The notes: generated by a model from the sequence alone, not told the origin. Shown: positions 28,517-38,321, counted from the stretch's first letter. The stretch is 64,000 nt of DNA from Citrobacter freundii (GCF_011077955.1 NZ_JAALBX010000006.1:62001-126000); one strand, 5' to 3'. Numbers and translations: made by a program.

Positions 28517-28569
28517 GAAAAACAATGACCATGGCAGCACGAAAACTCCGGGCTGCCCGGCCGAAAGGA

Positions 28570-28923
28570 TTACTCATCAAGAATGGGAATAAAACCGCCA
28601 TATATCATGCGTTTCCCGTCAAAAGGCATCTCATCGCCTAATGCTTTCATTCGCGGATCGGCCATCATTTTTTGATTGGCGGCATCGCGAACTGCTTTGG
28701 AAGGATATTCAATCCAGCTAAAAACCACCTCTTCCTCATCCGTTGCTTTTACCGCCATCCTGAAATCCGTGACCTCCCCGTCCCGAACCTCATCAGCCCA
28801 ACACTCAACAATGCGTAATGCGCCAAATTCTTTAAACAGCGCTGCCGCTTTGGCAGCGAGGGCCTGATAAGCCGCTTTCTTTTCCGCCGGTACCGCGATG
28901 ACAAAACCATCTACATACTTCAT
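28570..28923 (-). CDS. ybaA: DUF1428 family protein YbaA
   Basis: Cytosolic protein of 117 aa (MKYVDGFVIAVPAEKK...) with a ferredoxin-like dimeric alpha/beta-barrel type fold. The function is unknown. It agrees with E. coli YbaA throughout. The longer upstream frame is not conserved; the chosen ATG has ggaggt upstream (from cacgtggaggtaggcgtc). It converges with pdeB, as in E. coli. Confidence 0.93.
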   Translation of the reverse strand: MKYVDGFVIAVPAEKKAAYQALAAKAAALFKEFGALRIVECWADEVRDGEVTDFRMAVKATDEEEVVFSWIEYPSKAVRDAANQKMMADPRMKALGDEMPFDGKRMIYGGFIPILDE

Positions 28924-29126
28924 GACGCCTACCTCCACGTGAACAGACACCCTGCCTGCGCTGAGAGAGCTTATAAAAGTGTAGCGGTTAGCAAAAAAGA
29001 GGTGGAAACAAAAAGACGAGCCGTAAGCTCGTCCAAAACTTAGCATCCCGATTACGGGCGATTAAGAGAGACGTCCTCGTGGCAAATGCTGCTCGCGAGG
29101 AACAAGACGTGGAGATAGTCGTTATC

Positions 29127-29345
29127 CTAAGACTGACGGGGGATCGGAAATCCTTTCACTGAAATCACGAAGCAATCGTCATATTTTTTTATCTTTGCGC
29201 CCGCATCACACCAGTCGGAGGCAATCTGAAAAAACTCATCACCACCGATTTGCCATCCTAAACGCACATGCTTCACTAATCCTGAGCGCAATAATTCACA
29301 GGCCTGCGAATAATTTTCGGCATTACAGATAGGTTCTTTGGTCAT
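29127..29345 (-). CDS. Unrecognised 72-aa protein, second gene of RHH operon
   Basis: Small protein with pI near neutral, three cysteines (about residues 7, 46 and 58), several aromatic residues and no membrane segment. I do not recognise the family. Its start overlaps the stop of the upstream ribbon-helix-helix gene by 4 nt (atga), indicating translational coupling. That arrangement resembles small toxin-antitoxin operons, but no toxin fold can be assigned. It is more AT-rich than the flanking core genes. Confidence 0.65.
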   Translation of the reverse strand: MTKEPICNAENYSQACELLRSGLVKHVRLGWQIGGDEFFQIASDWCDAGAKIKKYDDCFVISVKGFPIPRQS

Positions 29346-29590
29346 TTTCTTTTCTTCAGTAGTTTACGCAACGCTTTGATTTCTTTATCGGTCAACGCCG
29401 CAGTCACGTCTTCCTGGGTATGCTGACTGTCGATATCCTGCTCATCGACGTTATTTTCTTCAGCATTTAAGGCGTTAATCAGCAGTTTTTCAGTTACGGC
29501 AGAGAGCGTCTCGCTATTATCTTCCGCGTAATGACGAATACGTTCTTTTAATTCGCTATTTATTTTGACGTTAAGAACAGCAGTGGTCAT
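29342..29590 (-). CDS. Ribbon-helix-helix (CopG/ParD-like) protein
   Basis: Protein of 82 aa. Residues 3-9 (TAVLNVKI) look like the DNA-contacting beta strand and residues 11-40 like the two helices of an RHH fold. A long acidic linker (about 44-66, rich in E, D and Q) and a basic tail (KALRKLLKKRK) follow. Probably a dimeric DNA-binding protein that represses its own operon. The ribosome site aaggga precedes the ATG. It is coupled to the 72-aa gene. Confidence 0.7.
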   Translation of the reverse strand: MTTAVLNVKINSELKERIRHYAEDNSETLSAVTEKLLINALNAEENNVDEQDIDSQHTQEDVTAALTDKEIKALRKLLKKRK

Positions 29591-29888
29591 ATCACATCCC
29601 TTATTTGAAACCAGCGTAATCCGCTGAACGGAAACTTCCAGAAAAACATACCTTTAGTGAGTAGCAAAATAATGCAGAAATAATGTGACAAAAAAATGAC
29701 GTATTTGTGACATATATGATGAAAGCAAAAATAAGCGATCTGAAGATCATTATCTGGTAAGGGTTGCCACGCGCTTTCAACGTTTGTGTGAATGTCGTCA
29801 AATTTTTATGACAACGCGTTGTATTAAGAGCCGACCAACAGGGAGGGGGTAAAAAGATATAACGAGACGGGATACGGTGCCCAGAAAT
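29591..29888. other. AT-rich gap between the RHH operon and ffs
   Basis: About 298 bp with no gene recognised. It should carry the promoter of the RHH operon. Noted are a direct repetition of tgtgaca (near 29688 and 29710) and a T/A-rich segment at 29640-29745. No known operator was identified. Confidence 0.5.
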
Positions 29889-30002
29889 GGGTGGGGGCCC
29901 TGCCAGCTACATCCCGGCACACACGTCATCTGCTTTGGCTGCTTCCTTCCGGATCTGACCAGGTAAACAAAGTAGTGTTGCGGGAGAACCAACAGAGCCC
30001 CC
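29889..30002 (-). ncRNA. ffs: 4.5S RNA (signal recognition particle RNA)
   Basis: RNA component of SRP; binds Ffh and directs ribosomes making membrane proteins to FtsY. The 114-nt hairpin runs from gggggctctgttggttctcc (30002 downwards) to ggcagggcccccaccc (29889). It contains the Ffh-binding apical region with caggtcagatccggaaggaa and gcagcc. Length equals E. coli 4.5S RNA. It is divergent from ybaZ. Confidence 0.97.
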
Positions 30003-30123
30003 ATTGAGAGCGTTTTTCAACGCGCAGGGCATTATCTGTGTTGTCATAGTGAATTGCAAGCAACCGGCAACCGGATGCCGTTTTCTTGCGCAATCAACCC
30101 TTTTCTTGCATGAAGAGGTTATT

Positions 30124-30474
30124 ATGCTGATGACAAAAACAGCCGGAGCCCCCATGGAGAGTCACGACAGCTTCCCTCAGCGCGTTTATCTTATCGTCGC
30201 CTCAATTCCCGAAGGCTATGTCACGACCTATGGCGATGTGGCGCTGCTGGCAGGTTCACCACGTGCGGCGCGCCAGGTGGGCGGCGTGTTAAAACGTTTA
30301 CCGGAGGGCAGCCGGCTACCCTGGCATCGGGTGGTAAATCGACATGGCGCTATTTCGCTTACCGGTCCGGATTTACAGCGTCAGCGAGAAGCCCTGCTGA
30401 GCGAAGGCATAATGGTGTCGGGTGACGGGTATATTGATATGGAACGCTATCGTTGGCGTTATGACAGGCCATAA
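30124..30474 (+). CDS. ybaZ: Alkyltransferase-like protein (Atl/YbaZ)
   Basis: DNA-binding homologue of O6-alkylguanine-DNA alkyltransferase, about 116 aa, that recognises O6-alkylguanine and recruits nucleotide excision repair. The methyltransferase active-site motif PCHR is PWHR here (PWHRVVNRHG), so the transfer cysteine is replaced by Trp, the hallmark of the family. The start after gaagagg was chosen; the ATG at 30154 (MESHDSF) is an alternative. Confidence 0.92.
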   Translation: MLMTKTAGAPMESHDSFPQRVYLIVASIPEGYVTTYGDVALLAGSPRAARQVGGVLKRLPEGSRLPWHRVVNRHGAISLTGPDLQRQREALLSEGIMVSGDGYIDMERYRWRYDRP

Positions 30475-30476
30475 AA

Positions 30477-30496
30477 AACGCCTCCGAAGAGGCGTT
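30477..30496. terminator. Terminator between ybaZ and ybaY
   Basis: Perfect hairpin aacgcctccgaagaggcgtt. The A run at 30473-30478 makes it strong for the minus-strand ybaY transcript. Confidence 0.85.
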
Positions 30497-30505
30497 ATCA
30501 TGCGT

Positions 30506-31078
30506 TTAGAACGTAGTAGGTGCCGGAACGGCTGAAGACGGTGTTACTTGAGTCGGTGATGTGGAAGGCACCGTGGTCGCTGCACCGCCATGCTCAGACA
30601 GCGGAATAGCCTTACCCTGTACCGGAACCAGCGTCAGGTCGATTTTCGTCCCACCCTGATTTACCGCAGGTTTCACCGTATCGGTGACAAACATTAGTTT
30701 CTCATCAACGGTAATCGCCGCACTCAGCAAGATTCGCGCGTTAGGCTGAATTTGCGCCGGGTCAAACGGCAACACGAAGCTGTACGGCGGCTGTTTACCC
30801 TCGGTACGCACCGCTTTCTGTGCGATGACTTTAGACGGGGAATCGGCCATTGATGCGTCAGACAGCGTCACGGTCAATACCGCGTTCGGCGGCAGCGCCA
30901 CTTTCTGACGGATCCACACCGTACCGGTGACATTTGGCTGCTGAATTACAGGTTGAGCGTTAACAGCGGAGGTATTGGGGGCTGGCGCCGGAACGGCAAT
31001 ATCCGCGCTCTTTTGCTGTGCGCAACCTGCAAGAGCAACCGCAACCGCTAAACCACTTAACATGTGCACGAGTTTCAT
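30506..31078 (-). CDS. ybaY: Lipoprotein YbaY
   Basis: Predicted outer-membrane lipoprotein of 190 aa; lipobox AVALAGC gives lipidated Cys18. The central YbaY/YscW-type beta domain runs from VTGTVWIRQKVALPPNAVL to about residue 155. The C-terminal tail is Ser/Thr/Pro-rich and low complexity. The function is glycine-cleavage-independent and undefined in E. coli. The start MKLVHMLSG has aaggaga upstream; an ATG six codons earlier lacks support. Confidence 0.93.
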   Translation of the reverse strand: MKLVHMLSGLAVAVALAGCAQQKSADIAVPAPAPNTSAVNAQPVIQQPNVTGTVWIRQKVALPPNAVLTVTLSDASMADSPSKVIAQKAVRTEGKQPPYSFVLPFDPAQIQPNARILLSAAITVDEKLMFVTDTVKPAVNQGGTKIDLTLVPVQGKAIPLSEHGGAATTVPSTSPTQVTPSSAVPAPTTF

Positions 31079-31376
31079 TAACGTTCTCCTTATCATCTAT
31101 GCACCAGTAGAATAACCAGCCCGGCGGTCGGGCCTGATGTCTACCAGAGTGAGTGGTTAAAACTCATCTTTCGTCCTAAGCCTGGCACACTCTGGCGATA
31201 ATCGCCTGAAAAGGGGCCAGTATTCAGACAATTGAACCCCTCTGACCAGTTGCTAATCTGCGTTATACTCAGCGTTCATTCGTTACGCTTTGCGCATCAT
31301 GACTGGGTTTGCGCCCGGTTACGGTCTGAGTGTGACACGCACGACAGCAATTTTATTTTCCGTTGAGGACCCTTTT

Positions 31377-32237
31377 ATGAGTCAGGCGCTTAGCAATTTA
31401 CTGGCATTACTGAATCTCGAAAAAATAGAAGAGGGACTGTTTCGCGGGCAGAGCGAAGATCTCGGGCTACGCCAGGTATTTGGCGGTCAGGTGGTCGGAC
31501 AGGCGCTGTATGCCGCAAAAGAAACCGTACCTTTAGAGCGACTGGTTCACTCTTTTCACAGCTATTTTCTTCGCCCTGGCGACAGCGAAAAGCCAATTGT
31601 CTATGACGTAGAAGTACTGCGTGACGGCAACAGCTTTAGCGCCCGTCGTGTTGCGGCTATCCAAAACGGTAAACCAATTTTCTATATGACGGCGTCGTTC
31701 CAGGCGCCCGAATCGGGCTTTGAGCATCAAAAAGAGATGCCTGCCGCCCCCGGTCCGGAAAGCCTCAAATCAGAAACTGAAATCGCCCGCGATTTTGAAC
31801 ATTTGCTGCCGCCGCCGGTTCGGGAAAAATTTCTCAGCGATAAGCCGCTTGAGATCCGCCCGGTTGAGTTTCATAACCCGTTAAAAGGCCACGTTGCGGA
31901 TCCCGAACGTCTGGTGTGGTTCCGCGCCAACGGTACGCTGCCCGCTGATTTACGCGTACATCAATACTTGTTGGGTTACGCGTCCGATTTCAATTTCTTG
32001 CCGGTAGCGCTTCAGCCGCATGGGGTTGGATTCCTTGAACCGGGTATGCAGGTGGCGACAATCGACCATTCCATGTGGTTCCATCGCCCGTTTGATTTGA
32101 ATGACTGGCTGCTTTACAGCGTGGAGAGCACCTCGGCGTCCAGCGCGCGTGGATTTGTTCGCGGAGAGTTTTATAACAAGGATGGCGTACTGGTCGCGTC
32201 AACGGTTCAGGAAGGCGTAATGCGAAAGCGCAGTTAA
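31377..32237 (+). CDS. tesB: Acyl-CoA thioesterase II
   Basis: Broad-range thioesterase hydrolysing medium- and long-chain acyl-CoA; 286 aa, cytosolic tetramer with two hot-dog domains. The conserved C-terminal catalytic region [17 protein letters not shown]...[11 protein letters not shown] is intact. The start [13 protein letters not shown] follows a gagga site; a frame from 31290 has no conserved extension. A gap of 298 bp to ybaY upstream shows no recognised operator. Terminator shared with amtB downstream. Confidence 0.97.
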   Translation: MSQALSNLLALLNLEKIEEGLFRGQSEDLGLRQVFGGQVVGQALYAAKETVPLERLVHSFHSYFLRPGDSEKPIVYDVEVLRDGNSFSARRVAAIQNGKPIFYMTASFQAPESGFEHQKEMPAAPGPESLKSETEIARDFEHLLPPPVREKFLSDKPLEIRPVEFHNPLKGHVADPERLVWFRANGTLPADLRVHQYLLGYASDFNFLPVALQPHGVGFLEPGMQVATIDHSMWFHRPFDLNDWLLYSVESTSASSARGFVRGEFYNKDGVLVASTVQEGVMRKRS

Positions 32238-32250
32238 GCGCAAAAAAAAA

Positions 32251-32277
32251 GGGCAGGCTGCCAACGCAAACCTGCCC
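32251..32277. terminator. Bidirectional terminator between tesB and amtB
   Basis: Stem gggcagg/cctgccc flanked by A9 on the left and T6 on the right, so it serves both converging transcripts. Confidence 0.93.
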
Positions 32278-32295
32278 TTTTTTATTGATTACTCA

Positions 32296-33582
32296 TCAGG
32301 AGTTATAGGCGTTCTCGCCATGGCTGTTGACATCCAGCCCTTCGCGCTCCTGCTCTTCCGGTACGCGCAGACCTACGGTCAAATCAGCCAGTTTGTAGGC
32401 GATAAAGGCCACCACGCCGGACCACACAACAGTAACCGCGATGCTTTCCAGTTGTACCAGCACCTGATGCCCCATGGTCACACCCTCGGCAAAGCCCACG
32501 CCGCCAAGCGATGAAGAGGCAAAGATACCGGTCAGGATGCAGCCTACGATGCCACACACACCGTGCACGCCAAACACATCACATGGGTCATCCACGCGCA
32601 ACCAGCGTTTAAGCATGGTCACGCCCCAAAGCCCTGCCAGACCGGCGGCGATACCAACAATCAACGCGCCACCGACGCCAATGTATCCACAAGCCGGAGT
32701 GACGCCGACCAGACCCGCGATAGCACCGGAACACGCGCCCAGTAATGAAGGCTTACCACGCACCGCCCATTCACCGAACACCCAGGCCAGAACCGCAGCG
32801 GCGGTCGCTACAACGGTATTGAGGAAAGCAAGACCTGCGATTTCGTTAGCCGCACTGGCAGAGCCCGCGTTAAAGCCAAACCAGCCGAAGTACAGAATTG
32901 CAGTACCGGTAAATACCATCGGCAAGTTATGCGGTTTGAACGCTTCTTTGCCAAAACCGACGCGTTTACCCACCAGGTAGGCACCCACAAGACCCGCCAC
33001 AGCAGCGTTAATATGCACAACGGTACCGCCCGCGAAGTCCAGCGCGCCGTGCGATGCAAGCAGACCGCCGCCCCATACCATATGGGCGATAGGGATATAA
33101 GAGAGCGTCAACCACACCGCCACAAAAATGACCACAGCAGAGAAGCGAATACGTTCAGCGAGCGCACCGACAATCAGCCCCACGGTAATGCAGGCGAAAG
33201 AGCCCTGGAACGCGATGTGGATATACTGGTAGAACGAGCCCATCAAATCGGTGATAGCAATCCCTTTGAGCATGATCCAGTTGAAGTTGCCGAAGAAGGA
33301 ACCACCGGTACCAAACGCCAGTGAGTAGCCATACACCACCCACAGGACGCATACCAGGGCAAAGGAAACGGTAACCTGTGTGAGCATAGACAATACGTTT
33401 TTAGAGCGAATTAAGCCGCCGTAAAAGAGCGCCAGACCGGGAATGGTCATAAAAAGCACCAGTGCAGTGCAAATCATCATAAAGGCGTTATCAGCTTTAT
33501 CGGCGACCGCAGGCGCGGCGAGCGCAAGGCCTGGCAACAAGGACAATGTTGCAAGGACTGAAGTTAAAGTTAGTTTTTTCAT
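32296..33582 (-). CDS. amtB: Ammonium transporter AmtB
   Basis: Trimeric inner-membrane ammonium channel of 428 aa with a cleavable signal peptide (ends LALAAPAVADKA) and 11 membrane segments. Motifs include FYGGLIRSKNVL, the ammonium-binding Trp region in HMVWGGGLL, HGALDFAGGTVVH with the first pore His, and VFGVHGVCGIVG with the second. Gated by GlnK, encoded 29 nt upstream. Two adjacent ATGs (33585, 33582) are possible starts; the second gives the E. coli length. Confidence 0.96.
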   Translation of the reverse strand: MKKLTLTSVLATLSLLPGLALAAPAVADKADNAFMMICTALVLFMTIPGLALFYGGLIRSKNVLSMLTQVTVSFALVCVLWVVYGYSLAFGTGGSFFGNFNWIMLKGIAITDLMGSFYQYIHIAFQGSFACITVGLIVGALAERIRFSAVVIFVAVWLTLSYIPIAHMVWGGGLLASHGALDFAGGTVVHINAAVAGLVGAYLVGKRVGFGKEAFKPHNLPMVFTGTAILYFGWFGFNAGSASAANEIAGLAFLNTVVATAAAVLAWVFGEWAVRGKPSLLGACSGAIAGLVGVTPACGYIGVGGALIVGIAAGLAGLWGVTMLKRWLRVDDPCDVFGVHGVCGIVGCILTGIFASSSLGGVGFAEGVTMGHQVLVQLESIAVTVVWSGVVAFIAYKLADLTVGLRVPEEQEREGLDVNSHGENAYNS

Positions 33583-33610
33583 CATGTTAATACCTGTCAG
33601 GTTCGCCAGA

Positions 33611-33949
33611 TTACAATGCCGCTTCGTCGGATTCGCCGGTACGAATACGAATGACGCGTTGCAGTTCCGCAACAAAAATTTTTCCGTCGCCGATTTTTCC
33701 GGTCCATGCCGATTTGCTTATTACCTCGATCACCTCATCCAGTTGATCGTCGGCAATCGCCACATCGATTTTCACTTTTGGCAGAAAATTGACGCTGTAT
33801 TCTGCGCCGCGATACAGCTCAGCATGACCTTTCTGACGCCCAAAGCCCTTTACCTCAGTGACAGTAAGCCCCTGAATACCAATGGAAGAGAGCGCTTCAC
33901 GCACATCTTCGAGTTTGAATGGTTTGATTACCACGGTAACCAGTTTCAT
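33611..33949 (-). CDS. glnK: PII nitrogen-regulatory protein GlnK
   Basis: PII signalling protein of 112 aa that reads 2-oxoglutarate and ATP/ADP and blocks AmtB when nitrogen is plentiful. The T-loop Tyr51 (RGAEYSVNFLPK), the site of uridylylation by GlnD, is present, as is the ATP-binding C-terminal IRIRTGE. First gene of glnK-amtB behind a sigma-54 promoter with upstream NtrC sites. Confidence 0.98.
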   Translation of the reverse strand: MKLVTVVIKPFKLEDVREALSSIGIQGLTVTEVKGFGRQKGHAELYRGAEYSVNFLPKVKIDVAIADDQLDEVIEVISKSAWTGKIGDGKIFVAELQRVIRIRTGESDEAAL

Positions 33950-34003
33950 AAATCCCCTCCTGTCAAATTGGGTAACGGCTTAAATGAGCACATTTCCAAT
34001 AAA

Positions 34004-34018
34004 GCAAGCGGCGTGCCA
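34004..34018 (-). promoter_or_regulatory. Sigma-54 promoter of glnK-amtB
   Basis: On the minus strand tggcacgccgcttgc, matching the -24 (GG) and -12 (GC) consensus of RpoN promoters, about 55 bp upstream of the glnK start. Confidence 0.93.
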
Positions 34019-34121
34019 AATATGAATAATGGCGCGAAAGAGGCGCGCAACGGGGAGTTAACAGGAAAGACCAGGCGAAAAAGAAAGCGAGGAAGTCAGT
34101 CAGAATGTTCTGACAAGAAAA

Positions 34122-34148
34122 AACGCACCATGCCAGTGCAGGGTGCGT
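34122..34148 (-). terminator. mdlAB terminator
   Basis: Minus-strand stem acgcacc/ggtgcgt followed by T6, about 55 nt past the mdlB stop. It shares sequence with NtrC site 1. Confidence 0.8.
34124..34140 (-). promoter_or_regulatory. NtrC site 1 overlapping the mdlB terminator
   Basis: On the minus strand tgcactggcatggtgcg, a strong match to tgcac-N5-tggtgca-type NtrC boxes. The same bases form the loop and arm of the mdlB terminator at 34122-34148. Confidence 0.8.
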
Positions 34149-34185
34149 TATCGATTTGCACCAGAGAGGCGTGAGCCTGCTCTTG

Positions 34186-34202
34186 TGCGTTATTTTGGTG
34201 CG
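34186..34202 (+). promoter_or_regulatory. NtrC site 2 upstream of glnK
   Basis: tgcgttattttggtgcg, close to the NtrC consensus. It abuts the mdlB stop codon (34203) and is centred 62 bp from site 1, about six helical turns, suitable for cooperative NtrC binding. Confidence 0.78.
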
Positions 34203-35981
34203 TCAGGCGCTGAGCGTTTCTTGCTCCGCAACGGCCGCAAGCTCTTCGCCGACCAACTGAAGCTGATACATCTGCCAGTAACGGCCTTGCTGCGCCAGCA
34301 GCTGCTGGTGGGTACCGCGTTCGACCGCCTGGCCGCGATGCAGAACCAGAATGGTATCGGCTTCTACAATCGTCGAAAGCCGATGGGCAATCACCACCAG
34401 TGTGGTGCGTTGGCGAATCGCTGCCAGCGCATGCTGGATAGCCTGTTCGGTACCAGAGTCGATATTTGCCGTCGCTTCATCAAGGATGAGTATCTGCGGC
34501 GTTTCCACCAGTACGCGAGCCAATGCCAGCAATTGCTTCTGCCCGACCGAGAGATTATTGCCTTGTTCGCCAAGCCGGGTATAGATACCGTCCTGCATGC
34601 CCCGGGCAAGCTCCGCAAGCTGTACCGTTTCCAGCGCCTGCCATACTTGCGCCTCACTGATATCTCGCCCCAGCGTGACGTTAGCAAAAAAGGTATCCGC
34701 AAGAACCACCGGATCCTGCTGAACCATCGCCACGCCTTTGCGCAATACGCTATGGCTAAGCGTAGAAAGTGGTCGGCCATCAAGCCGAATCTCTCCGCGC
34801 GTCAGCGGATAGTAGCCCATCAGCAAATTGGCCAAAGTACTTTTACCGCTGCCGGTATGCCCCACCAGCGCCACAAAGCTGCGCGGGGCGATATCGAGGG
34901 AAATGTCCTGCAATACCAGCCGATCGCCGCGATAAGCGAAGGACACATCATCTATCGCAATCGCACCGTTTTGCAGCGGGCGCGTATCGCTGCCGTATGT
35001 CTGGCGCGGCCTGTCCATCAACTCGAAGACACGCTCGCCCGCCACCACCGCCTGTTGCAATATTGATTGCTGGGTGGTGAGTTCAATCAGCGGCTCGTTC
35101 AAGCGGCCCAGATAACTGATAAAGGCGTACAACACGCCCACTTCAACCGTCCCGACAGAACTGAAGCCGAACAGCATTAACAGCCCACACAGCACCAGCG
35201 CGGAAAACAGGCTCAATAAAGGTCGCAGCAGGAAGCCGTCCAGACGCAACGTCTGCATACGCGCTGCATAATGCGAACGGCTGGCCTCCCCCATACGCGC
35301 GCCAAACCGCGCCTGCTGGCGGAACTGCTGGATCACGCTCATGCCCATAATCACTTCGTTAAAGCCGTCGTTGATATCCGCCAGATAAGTACGAACCCGG
35401 CGGACAATAGGCGTGCTGTAGCGCTGATAAATCACCATCACAATCATGACCGCCGGGAAGATAGCCATGGCCACCAGCGCCATGCGCCAGTCGAGGCTGA
35501 ACATGGCGACCAGCATCGCGCCAATCAGCGCGGCGCTGCGCAACACCGTCGCTACGACGGTGACGTATAAATCCCGGATGACTTCGGTGTCGTTAGTGAC
35601 GCGAGAAATCAACTGGCCGACCGGTTGCGTATCAAACTCGCTCAGCGGCTGGCGCAACGCAGCATCCATGACATCGGTACGCAGCTGTTGGACTACACCT
35701 ACCGCCGCCTGGTTAAACAGCAATGCCTGCCAGTAGTGCAGCCCGGCTGCCAGCAGTTGAAGCAGGATGTACGCAGTAGCAAGCCCGGCAATCAGCCCCA
35801 GCGGCATAATATTTTTCGCCACCATATTATCGATAAAATAACTTATAAGCGCCGGACCGCTGACCTCCGCCGCGGCGGCGACCCACAGCATCACCACTGC
35901 CATAGAAAGTGGTTTGCGCCACGGGCGCCCATAACCGAGCAGACGTTTTAAGGTCGGCCACAGGTGAGCAGGCTTATGCAT
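34203..35981 (-). CDS. mdlB: ABC exporter half-transporter MdlB
   Basis: Multidrug-resistance-like ABC half-transporter of 592 aa: six membrane helices (about 25-310) then the ATPase domain. Walker A is GHTGSGKST and Walker B is [12 protein letters not shown] with the catalytic Glu. The signature is LSVGQ rather than LSGGQ. It probably forms a heterodimer with MdlA; the substrate is unknown. The start [15 protein letters not shown] overlaps the mdlA stop by 8 nt and aligns with E. coli; an earlier ATG at 36011 is less likely. Confidence 0.95.
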   Translation of the reverse strand: MHKPAHLWPTLKRLLGYGRPWRKPLSMAVVMLWVAAAAEVSGPALISYFIDNMVAKNIMPLGLIAGLATAYILLQLLAAGLHYWQALLFNQAAVGVVQQLRTDVMDAALRQPLSEFDTQPVGQLISRVTNDTEVIRDLYVTVVATVLRSAALIGAMLVAMFSLDWRMALVAMAIFPAVMIVMVIYQRYSTPIVRRVRTYLADINDGFNEVIMGMSVIQQFRQQARFGARMGEASRSHYAARMQTLRLDGFLLRPLLSLFSALVLCGLLMLFGFSSVGTVEVGVLYAFISYLGRLNEPLIELTTQQSILQQAVVAGERVFELMDRPRQTYGSDTRPLQNGAIAIDDVSFAYRGDRLVLQDISLDIAPRSFVALVGHTGSGKSTLANLLMGYYPLTRGEIRLDGRPLSTLSHSVLRKGVAMVQQDPVVLADTFFANVTLGRDISEAQVWQALETVQLAELARGMQDGIYTRLGEQGNNLSVGQKQLLALARVLVETPQILILDEATANIDSGTEQAIQHALAAIRQRTTLVVIAHRLSTIVEADTILVLHRGQAVERGTHQQLLAQQGRYWQMYQLQLVGEELAAVAEQETLSA

Positions 35982-37743
35982 CAACCGCCTCCTCTTCTTG
36001 TGGCGCATCATCCAGCGCCGCTTCTATCTGTTGATAACGATACATGTCGCGATACCAGCCTGGCTGGCTTGCCAGCGTGTCATGTTTGCCGCGCTGGGAA
36101 ATATGGCCTTGTTGCAGCACGACGATTTCATCCGCCTCCGTTAACGCTGACAGACGATGGGCGCTGATAATAATCGTCCGCCCTTCTCCCCAATGATGCA
36201 GATTATGCAGGATCTGATGCTCGGTACGCCCGTCCACCGCGGATAGCGCATCGTCAAGAATCAAAATTTCCGCATTGAGCAACAGCGCCCGGGCGATGGA
36301 AATACGCTGCTTCTGCCCACCGGAGAGCATGACGCCGCGCTCCCCTACTTCGGTTTCGTACCCCTGAGGCAAGCGTAAAATATCATCGTGAACGCAGGCC
36401 AGCTTCGCCACATGTTCAATCTCTTGCGGCGTTGCGTCCGGATGGCCAAGAGCAATGTTACTCGCCACGGTATCTGAGAATAAAAACGGCGTTTGATTAA
36501 CGACTGCCAGGCGGCTGCGCCAGGAGTCCAGCCGCAGAGCCGTCAGGGGAATATCGTGAAAACGAATTTCTCCCTGATCGACATCAAAATGACGCTGAAT
36601 TAACGACAGTACGGTGCTTTTCCCGGCGCCGGTAGGACCGCAGATCCCAAGCATTTTCCCGGGCTTAAGGGTCAGATTGATAAGATTTAGCGTCGGTTTT
36701 GACGCTTGCGGGTAAGTATACTCGCGGATAGCGACATTGAGCGTACCGCGGCCCTCAGGCACGGTTATATCGCCGTCATTCACAACCGGCGCTTCTTTCA
36801 ACATAGCCCGAATGCGGCTATATGCCGCACTCCCGCGCTCGACGATATTGAACATCCAGGCCAGCGCCAACATCGGCCAAATCATCAAGCCTAAATACAT
36901 CATAAAGCTGGTAAGTTGTCCGAGCGTCAGGGCGCCGTTCATCACCATCCAGCTTCCGCCGCCAATGGCGAGCAGATTCGCCATGCCAATTGCGATATAA
37001 ATAGTGGGGTCGAAACGCGCATCAACCCGCGCGACGCGCAGATTTTTTACGCCGGTGTCGCGCGCATCCTCGGCAAAAAGGCCTGATTGCCTGTCTTCCA
37101 GCCCAAAGGCTTTGATCATGCGGATACTGGTCAGGCTCTCCTGGGTACGATCATTTAAAGAAGAGAACGCCGCCTGCGCCGCTTTAAAACGGCTGTGGAG
37201 TTGATCGCCATAACGCTTAATCACCAGCGCCATTATCGGCATCGGCAGTAGCGCCATCAGCGTCAACTGCCAGCTAATTTGCGTACTCATCACGACCAGT
37301 ACCACGCAGCCCATCACCAATGAGTCCACCAGCGTCAGCACCCCTTCGCCGGCTGCGAACACGACGCGATCCACGTCGTTGGTCGCGCGCGCCATTAAGT
37401 CCCCGGTGCGGTGACGTAAATAGAATTCAGGGTGCTGGCGACTGAGTTGACGGTAAAAACCCTCACGCAGTTCGACTGCCAATTGATACGACGCGCCGAA
37501 CAGCAGCACACGCCAGACGTAGCGCAGCAGATACACGATAACCGCCACCGCCACCATCAACCCAAGCCATTGCATAATCCGGCTCGTGGTAAAGTGGTGT
37601 TGGGTGACGCCATCCACAATGATGCCCACCACGCGCGGCGGGATAAGTTGCAGGAGAGCGATGATAATCAGCAGGCATACCGCACCGAAATAGCGTCGCC
37701 ATTCCCGGATGAAATACCAGCGTAACTGAGCAAATAATCGCAC
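35974..37743 (-). CDS. mdlA: ABC exporter half-transporter MdlA
   Basis: Partner half-transporter of 589 aa. It has six membrane helices in the first ~300 residues, then the ATPase domain with Walker [10 protein letters not shown], a canonical signature LSGGQKQR, and Walker [13 protein letters not shown], where Asp replaces the catalytic Glu. With MdlB this gives one consensus and one degenerate ATP site. Its downstream gene mdlB overlaps by 8 nt. decR lies 61 nt upstream on the same strand. Confidence 0.95.
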   Translation of the reverse strand: MRLFAQLRWYFIREWRRYFGAVCLLIIIALLQLIPPRVVGIIVDGVTQHHFTTSRIMQWLGLMVAVAVIVYLLRYVWRVLLFGASYQLAVELREGFYRQLSRQHPEFYLRHRTGDLMARATNDVDRVVFAAGEGVLTLVDSLVMGCVVLVVMSTQISWQLTLMALLPMPIMALVIKRYGDQLHSRFKAAQAAFSSLNDRTQESLTSIRMIKAFGLEDRQSGLFAEDARDTGVKNLRVARVDARFDPTIYIAIGMANLLAIGGGSWMVMNGALTLGQLTSFMMYLGLMIWPMLALAWMFNIVERGSAAYSRIRAMLKEAPVVNDGDITVPEGRGTLNVAIREYTYPQASKPTLNLINLTLKPGKMLGICGPTGAGKSTVLSLIQRHFDVDQGEIRFHDIPLTALRLDSWRSRLAVVNQTPFLFSDTVASNIALGHPDATPQEIEHVAKLACVHDDILRLPQGYETEVGERGVMLSGGQKQRISIARALLLNAEILILDDALSAVDGRTEHQILHNLHHWGEGRTIIISAHRLSALTEADEIVVLQQGHISQRGKHDTLASQPGWYRDMYRYQQIEAALDDAPQEEEAVDA

Positions 37744-37804
37744 GTAATGAATTCCTGATTGGCTTTCTGTTTTATCGAGTGCAGGTGATGGACGCCCAGG
37801 CTTG

Positions 37805-38266
37805 CTAACCGTCCAACGGTAAGGCAGTGGTATATTTTATCTGTTCCATCGCGAAACTGGAGGTCACGTCCGATAAACCGGGAGCCTGATTAACCAGACG
37901 CTTATAGAAATCATCAAAACGCTTCATATCCGCGACCTGAACGCGCATCAAGTAATCGTACTCTCCTGCCATACGCCAGAATCCCAGCACTTCCGGCATT
38001 TGCGAGACTAACGCGACAAACTGGCTGTACCATTCGCTGCTGTGATGCCGGGTCTTAAGCTGTACGAAAGCGGTCAGCCCCAGGCCGAGTTTTTCCGGAT
38101 CAAGCAGCGCTACACGTCCCTGAATGATGCCTTCATCTTCAAGACGCTTTAAACGTTTCCAGCAGGGCGTGGTAGTGAGATTAACGGCATCTGCTAACGC
38201 CTGCAAAGAGAGCGTACAGTCATTTTGCAGCAGTGAAAGCAGTTTTCGGTCAATTTTATCTATCAT
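37805..38266 (-). CDS. decR: Lrp/AsnC-family regulator DecR (YbaO)
   Basis: Transcriptional regulator of 153 aa with an N-terminal helix-turn-helix (about 4-60) and C-terminal RAM/effector domain ([15 protein letters not shown]). E. coli DecR senses cysteine and activates cysteine detoxification genes. It is divergent from a cysteine-synthase-fold gene, which it probably controls through inverted repeats in the gap between them. Confidence 0.94.
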   Translation of the reverse strand: MIDKIDRKLLSLLQNDCTLSLQALADAVNLTTTPCWKRLKRLEDEGIIQGRVALLDPEKLGLGLTAFVQLKTRHHSSEWYSQFVALVSQMPEVLGFWRMAGEYDYLMRVQVADMKRFDDFYKRLVNQAPGLSDVTSSFAMEQIKYTTALPLDG

Positions 38267-38279
38267 TTGCGAGATATAT

Positions 38280-38321
38280 AGAAAGAATTTCTCCTATTTC
38301 GGCAAATCAGGGGCGAAATAG
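38280..38321. promoter_or_regulatory. Candidate DecR operators
   Basis: Two inverted repeats in the decR/38381 divergent gap: the palindrome agaaagaatttct (38280-38292), and arms ctatttcg (38294-38301) and cgaaatag (38314-38321). The position suits an Lrp-type regulator; assignment to DecR is inference. Confidence 0.5.
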
